64,000 nt of DNA from Calliopum simillimum (taxonomy: Eukaryota; Arthropoda; Insecta; Diptera; Lauxaniidae). Shown piece by piece: positions 59,555 to 64,000 of the stretch; position 1 is the first letter of the stretch; every line of letters starts with the position of its first letter. Under the pieces are notes generated by a model. That model searched no databases. It was given only the letters and a program-made list of their open reading frames with translations, and was not told the DNA's origin. The stretch is from contig OX638369.1 in NCBI GenBank assembly GCA_951812925.1, positions 62,572,228 to 62,636,227 of the forward strand. Direction: 5' to 3'. Made by a program: the position numbers and the translations under genes.

Positions 59555-61150
59555 ATCTGACGAGTAATACCCCATATCTTTTCAATGTCACGGATATACT
59601 CAGGAAGCATATTATACATTTCGATTTATTAATACCTAAATTACAACATAAGTAACTATCATCTTTGAGCATGTGTATTAGACTGATTCAAAAAACTTAT
59701 TTTTTAAAGTTTCCACGATTACGCCAAAAATCTGAAAGAGGGTGTCAAAAAAGTGAGCGGAAATTTTTCTCAATTTTTTTGAAGGTCATTTAGAGGTGAA
59801 GCAATGCTGAATTTACAAAATATTGGCTTGATGCGTTTTTTATGTTATTACGATCTCAAAAATGTTCGGAATGTCGTACGATATATCAAATATTTCGTCT
59901 GAAATTGAGGTATACAAAAAAAAAATAATAGCTAGAACCTTAATTTAACCACATTATTTTAGCTAGATACCCACAAAAACTTTTTTTCGAAATTTTACTC
60001 CACTGTACTGTAGAACTCTAAATCTTCACTTTGAATAAAATTTATAATGCAAAGATCATAAAATCAAGCCAGCAACAATTTTTTTGAGGATCTTCACCCA
60101 TTGTATTCCATTATTATTTGTCTTTTTGACCAACTTCTAAAAAAATAAAAAAAATTGTTATAATGGGTTAAAAAAAAAATGATCTGCAGAAAATTTTTTA
60201 GTGACCCCTAACTAAAGACTAGAAATGCTTAAAACTTAAGATTAATGCGTAAATCATGTATTAAAATACAATAAATGAGAAGCAAAAGATGTACATATTT
60301 CTTCTTATAAATGCATTTTTACTTACTCATCATTCTGTTGTTTTAAGGCTGCTAAACGTAATCGTAGAATTTCCAAAAAGGTTTGTTTTTCATCAGTTTA
60401 TTTTATACATTTGACAAAATTTAGGACTACTTATAGTTGCCCATTCTTGGAATCTATTTTTTGTTTTTTTTTTTTTTTTTTCTTTTATTCACATAATTCA
60501 TAAATTGTCTAGTAAGTGCTATTAGAAAAATCGGATATGCAAAAATCAAATGCTATTCGCTTACGTATGTAATAGCCCATGTGTTTCTCCCTTAATTAAT
60601 TAAGAAAAATTGGCTTTCCATATAAATGTAAAACTTTGTCTATGTATTATAAATGAAGTTAGTACTACATGAAAAATTTTGATATTGATACAATTTGTAT
60701 CTTCTAAAACTTTATACGCCGTTTTTACGAAACCACTTTTTTTAACCACGTTGACAGCATAACTTGAAGAGTTATTGTCCGATCGACTTGATCCCAACGT
60801 CATTTTTTGGAAAAAACATGTCTCTGAACTATTGTTTAGTGAAAATTTCATGCAATTTTTATTTTTTTTTTTTTAATCGGTTGTAATTTTTTTGTAAATT
60901 GATATTTTCAAAATCCCCTACGACAAGCTATAGTCATTTATATGTACTTTAAAAATATTTTTGGTTTTTTGCTATTAGACGCTCCGTACAGTGCACTGTT
61001 TCATACAATCTAGACGTGAAAAATTCAAAATGCATTTTTTAGTATGCAGAACTGTTAAAATATGTCCATTGACCACACAAAATAGAGTGAAGTAATTTTA
61101 GCGGGGGTGTGGGGGGTAGCCCCCTTACGAAAGAAATGAACAAAACTCTA
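59555..61150. other. No gene seen
   Basis: AT-rich sequence with long T runs. 61105-61130 has a G/C-rich GGGGGTGTGGGGGGTAGCCCCC hairpin directly before the Penelope-like element. Confidence 0.35.
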
Positions 61151-61156
61151 TATCTC

Positions 61157-61296
61157 TTTAAAACGATGCTATTATTTTAATTTTATAGCATGAACCGAAT
61201 TTTGTAGTCTAGTTATGAATATTTTGTTAGTTTTTTCCTTTATTGACTACAAATTTTTTTTAAAAATAAAACTCAAAATTTTTTAAAATTTAAATT
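61157..61296 (-). repeat. Penelope pseudo-LTR, downstream copy
   Basis: 140 bp starting TTTAAAACGATGCTATTATT on the plus strand. Base-for-base the same as 63861-64000 as far as I can compare, including an 8-T run. It forms the 3' boundary of the element. Confidence 0.9.
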
Positions 61297-61317
61297 AAAA
61301 CAATTTTTATTTTATTT

Positions 61318-61362
61318 GAGACGAATGCATTTCGGACAGGCCTGCTGTCCATCATCAACGAC
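61318..61362 (-). ncRNA. Hammerhead-ribozyme-like motif
   Basis: On the minus strand: TTGATGA, a stem GGACA/TGTCC closed by GCAGGCC, then GAAA, a two-pair stem III around CATT and a GTC cleavage triplet. That is the hammerhead core order, and minimal hammerheads are known from Penelope-like pseudo-LTRs. Caveats: the first core base is U instead of C, and I cannot form a good stem I, so activity is doubtful in this copy. Confidence 0.5.
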
Positions 61363-61478
61363 ACGCAACTAAACATGTAACATGTAGGAAACGGGGCAAA
61401 GCAAAATTATCAAAAAGTTTTAAAATTTCTAATACAAATGAAAGTTTGTGTAAAAACGAAAAAAGATGCTGCACTCTT

Positions 61479-63854
61479 CTATTTGTATGAGAATAGGAAC
61501 GATGAGATGTTGCCACTATCGCTGTTCATCGTATTTTCAGTTTTTCGTATGTACGATGATTCGTATGCATCGAGTTTTCGGCTATTCAATACATGTTTGA
61601 GCAATTTAACACTTTCTGTGAACTCGCCTATTCGATGTGGTGGTGTGTGTTCATCACAAGAATTGTATACATGAGCTGCAACGGATGATCGGTTCACTTG
61701 TTTACTTTTTATGCAAAGCTTGTGCTCTTTGAACCGCGTTAAAACACTTCTCTTCGTTTGACCTATGTATTTGGCATTGCAGTCTAAACAGCTGATTTCG
61801 TATATGCCGCTTTTTTCTTCGGTCGGTGTTGGATCTTTCGTTGAGCCGAGAATATTTTTTAACTTATAGTTGTTGGTGTACACGATGTTTATATTTTCCT
61901 TTTCGAATGCGTTTTTCATATGATTCGTAATAGATGGAATGTATGCGAATGGAACACGAACAGAGTTACTTGCTTTGGTTTCTTCGTTTTGAAAATAAAG
62001 TGTCGATGCACTGCTTCTTTGTTTCTTAATAGAGTGTTTTAGCACAATTTTTTCTATAAGAGTTCTATTAAATCCATTTATGTCGGCGATTCTTACGATG
62101 TTTTCAAACTCTTTTTTATAATTTATTAAAGAAAGTGGCAAATTAATCAATCGATGTGCCATGGAATGAAAAGCGGCTATTTTGTGTTGGTATGAACACA
62201 ATGAGTCATTTGTAATGAGACGATCGGTAGATGTGTTTTTCCTAAAAACGGCAAATTCAACTTTGTTGTTTTTTCTAGTACATTTGAGATCTAGAAAAGT
62301 TAACGACTGTTCGTTGTTTTCAGTTTCGTAGGTAAACCTGATGCTGCTGTATCTATTGTTGATAATTTTCAATATTTTTTCCGTGTCTCCTCTTTTGTTT
62401 ACGCTGAAAACGTCATCGACATATCTAAGCCAAATGCGAGGTAAAAGGTTTTCGTTTTTCAATTCGGATTCAAATCTAGCCATAAACGCTTCGGCAACAA
62501 ATGGAGATAGTGGGTTGCCCATGCTAGTACCGAAATTATTCTTATAGAATTTATCACGAAAAGAGAAACAGTTGTGAGACATACAGATTTCGATAGCTTT
62601 TATTAATACAACAATTTTTTCCGGTTTAATTCGTTGTTTTTCGAGGTGTGTCTTAATTGCATCAACCGCAATATTAACCGGAATACTTGGAAACAATGCT
62701 GCTACATCATATGACACAAGGATTTCATCGGCTTCAAGTTCGATTTCTTCTGCCTTCTTGACAAATTCAAAGGTGTTTTTTACACTTGCTCCTTCAAAAT
62801 TTCCATACTTTTTCAAATGAGACACAAGCCACTTTGCAACACGAACTAAGGGTGAATGGACGTTAGATACTATTGTTCTCATTTTATTTCCCGGTTTGTG
62901 GATTTTCGGCAAGCCATACATTTTCGGTACTTGTGGATTAGAGACAATTAATTTAAATTTGTCGACTTCAAAGACTTTACAAATATCTTTGATGATTGTT
63001 TGAGCATCACTTATCATTTTGTTAAGTGGCGATTTATTTAAAGTTTTAAAATTATCGTCTTCAATAGTTTTAAACATTCTTTCATTGTAATCAGTTTTAT
63101 TCATTATGACAACTTTATTGCCTTTGTCGGATTTCATGTAATATACGTCTTTTTGTTTTAAATTTTTGAGAATTTCGTTAATTTTACTACGTTCTGAAGT
63201 GTTATTGTAAGATTTATTACAAATAAGTTTTTTAGCTTTATCACGAATACGTTTCTGTGTGTCAAATGATTTGAACTGAATTGCTGATTCGATATCAACC
63301 ACTGCTTCACTTATATTAATAGTGTAGTTATTTGGTGTGAAATTCAGTCCTTTGTTTAATAAATTTAGTTCGTCTTCGGTGAAAGCTGAACTTGATAAGT
63401 TTAACACAAGATCGTCGACTGTTTTTACTGTTGATGGGATGATTTTATTTTCTATTTGTTTTTCGGATAGGATTTTTAGTTTTCCGTTTTGGACACTACG
63501 TTTTTTGTCGAAAGTTTGTTTGCACTGCTCGAAGGCTTTAGTTTGTTCTGCGATAAAATATTCAAACTCAACATTACTTAGATCTTTGACTATTTCCAAA
63601 TTTAATTCGTATAAATCGAGTTGAACAGCATCTAATTGACTGTATTGAAACTGTAACTCGAATTTCAACCAAAGGTTTTGGGCTGATTTTATCACTTTTT
63701 TTGTTCGTTGGTTTGAAGTGCAGCAATTAACTTTGATGAAATTCGGAATAACCTTCTGTTTTTTGCACTGTTTTAGAAACAAAACGTCTGCCTTGATTCT
63801 TTCACGTTTGTTAAGTAAGCGAGTGTATCGGTTCAGTTTTTGCTTGGAATACAT
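61479..63854 (-). CDS. Penelope-like RT/GIY-YIG endonuclease polyprotein
   Basis: A 791-codon uninterrupted ORF starting ATG at 63854. An N-terminal coiled, Lys-rich part is followed by a conserved block MYGLPKIHKPGNKMRTIVSN (about 310-330). Reverse transcriptase: SYDVAALFPSIP at about 376-388 (motif A Asp), GTSMGNPLSP near 440 and LRYVDDVF near 476 (YVDD). After a linker comes the GIY-YIG nuclease: SGIYEISCLDCNAKYIGQTK at about 680-700 with the CxxC insert usual in Penelope, RFKEH, AAHVYNS and a late ESSYIRKTEN carrying the Glu. Length fits the family. This is the only element in the window with all enzymatic parts uninterrupted. Confidence 0.95.
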   Translation of the reverse strand: MYSKQKLNRYTRLLNKRERIKADVLFLKQCKKQKVIPNFIKVNCCTSNQRTKKVIKSAQNLWLKFELQFQYSQLDAVQLDLYELNLEIVKDLSNVEFEYFIAEQTKAFEQCKQTFDKKRSVQNGKLKILSEKQIENKIIPSTVKTVDDLVLNLSSSAFTEDELNLLNKGLNFTPNNYTINISEAVVDIESAIQFKSFDTQKRIRDKAKKLICNKSYNNTSERSKINEILKNLKQKDVYYMKSDKGNKVVIMNKTDYNERMFKTIEDDNFKTLNKSPLNKMISDAQTIIKDICKVFEVDKFKLIVSNPQVPKMYGLPKIHKPGNKMRTIVSNVHSPLVRVAKWLVSHLKKYGNFEGASVKNTFEFVKKAEEIELEADEILVSYDVAALFPSIPVNIAVDAIKTHLEKQRIKPEKIVVLIKAIEICMSHNCFSFRDKFYKNNFGTSMGNPLSPFVAEAFMARFESELKNENLLPRIWLRYVDDVFSVNKRGDTEKILKIINNRYSSIRFTYETENNEQSLTFLDLKCTRKNNKVEFAVFRKNTSTDRLITNDSLCSYQHKIAAFHSMAHRLINLPLSLINYKKEFENIVRIADINGFNRTLIEKIVLKHSIKKQRSSASTLYFQNEETKASNSVRVPFAYIPSITNHMKNAFEKENINIVYTNNYKLKNILGSTKDPTPTEEKSGIYEISCLDCNAKYIGQTKRSVLTRFKEHKLCIKSKQVNRSSVAAHVYNSCDEHTPPHRIGEFTESVKLLKHVLNSRKLDAYESSYIRKTENTMNSDSGNISSFLFSYK

Positions 63855-63860
63855 GATGAA

Positions 63861-64000
63861 TTTAAAACGATGCTATTATTTTAATTTTATAGCATGAACC
63901 GAATTTTGTAGTCTAGTTATGAATATTTTGTTAGTTTTTTCCTTTATTGACTACAAATTTTTTTTAAAAATAAAACTCAAAATTTTTTAAAATTTAAATT
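63861..64000 (-). repeat. Penelope pseudo-LTR, upstream copy (cut by window end)
   Basis: Second copy of the 140-bp repeat. It ends six bases before the ATG on the minus strand and so supplies the leader and presumably promoter. The window stops at its last aligned base. Confidence 0.88.

Larger units (their letters stand above)
61157..64000 (-). mobile_element. Penelope-like retroelement, runs off the right edge
   Basis: Minus-strand unit: 140-bp repeat (63861-64000), a 6-nt leader, the 791-codon ORF, a 3' UTR with a hammerhead-like motif, then the same 140-bp repeat (61157-61296). The two repeats appear identical and are offset by 2,704 bp, the arrangement of Penelope pseudo-LTRs or head-to-tail tandem copies. 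The intact frame and identical repeats point to recent activity. Confidence 0.88.

Noticed and set aside
61438..63624. Plus-strand open frames over the Penelope-like element
   Set aside because: Antisense shadows of the 791-codon ORF.
61157..64000. LTR retrotransposon or retrovirus-like provirus
   Set aside because: The flanking repeats are direct, but the ORF has Penelope-type RT and a GIY-YIG nuclease, no gag, protease, integrase or primer-binding site.

Overview
This window looks like intronic, repeat-dense DNA from a higher fly (Diptera, Brachycera; a tephritid-like genome is plausible but cannot be settled from sequence alone). The DNA is AT-rich. The only host gene I can support is a CELF/Bruno-family RNA-binding protein on the minus strand, matching what I know of Drosophila bruno 1 (aret). 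Three coding exons are visible: a long low-complexity N-terminal exon (42086-42738), the exon that opens RRM1 (14941-15284) and the 83-nt exon carrying RNP1 of RRM1 (8164-8246). Splice phases agree at both junctions. The first intron is about 26.8 kb and the second about 6.7 kb. The rest of the protein lies to the left of the window.

Most of the remainder is mobile DNA, largely inside those introns or upstream of the first coding exon. From left to right: a CAGGCATG-type MITE (1.7 kb); a 5'-truncated RTE-type LINE with an open 832-codon frame (2.06-4.70 kb); remains of an RNase H-bearing LINE (5.7-6.5 and 21.3-22.6 kb); a small hAT MITE (8.8 kb); a fold-back (11.15-11.93 kb) next to a 140-bp repeat family; a TTAA-flanked piggyBac-like MITE (15.46-16.03 kb); a fold-back at 21.4-22.36 kb; a degenerate CR1/L2-like LINE (23.99-28.37 kb, minus) split by a 1.28-kb hAT-type fold-back with a perfect 8-bp target duplication; a 36-bp minisatellite (29.0-29.2 kb); a broken transposase-like gene of unrecognised class (29.7-31.3 kb); a 129-bp tandem array (35.06-35.70 kb); a mariner-type DD41D remnant (39.7-40.8 kb); and a complete hAT MITE with its target duplication (40.9-41.3 kb).

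To the right of the Bruno N-terminal exon is a nested stack. A dead Tc1 (DD34E type) element at 45.17-47.10 kb is split by a 1,292-bp DD37E element. Next to it lies a fold-back (47.18-50.73 kb) split by a 2,066-bp hAT element (47,218-49,283), which itself seems to hold a MITE. Two more long palindromes follow (52.64-54.77 and 57.41-58.29 kb), then a MITE-like element (58.73-59.55 kb).

The right edge (61.16-64.00 kb, minus) holds a Penelope-like retroelement with an uninterrupted 791-codon frame (reverse transcriptase plus GIY-YIG endonuclease). It is bounded by two identical 140-bp repeats 2,704 bp apart, and a hammerhead-ribozyme-like motif lies just inside the downstream one. It is the youngest-looking element here. 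No wholly new system is evident. The strongest leads are this Penelope-like unit, the nested insertions whose removal restores reading frames, and the unusual number of long inverted repeats around one developmental gene.
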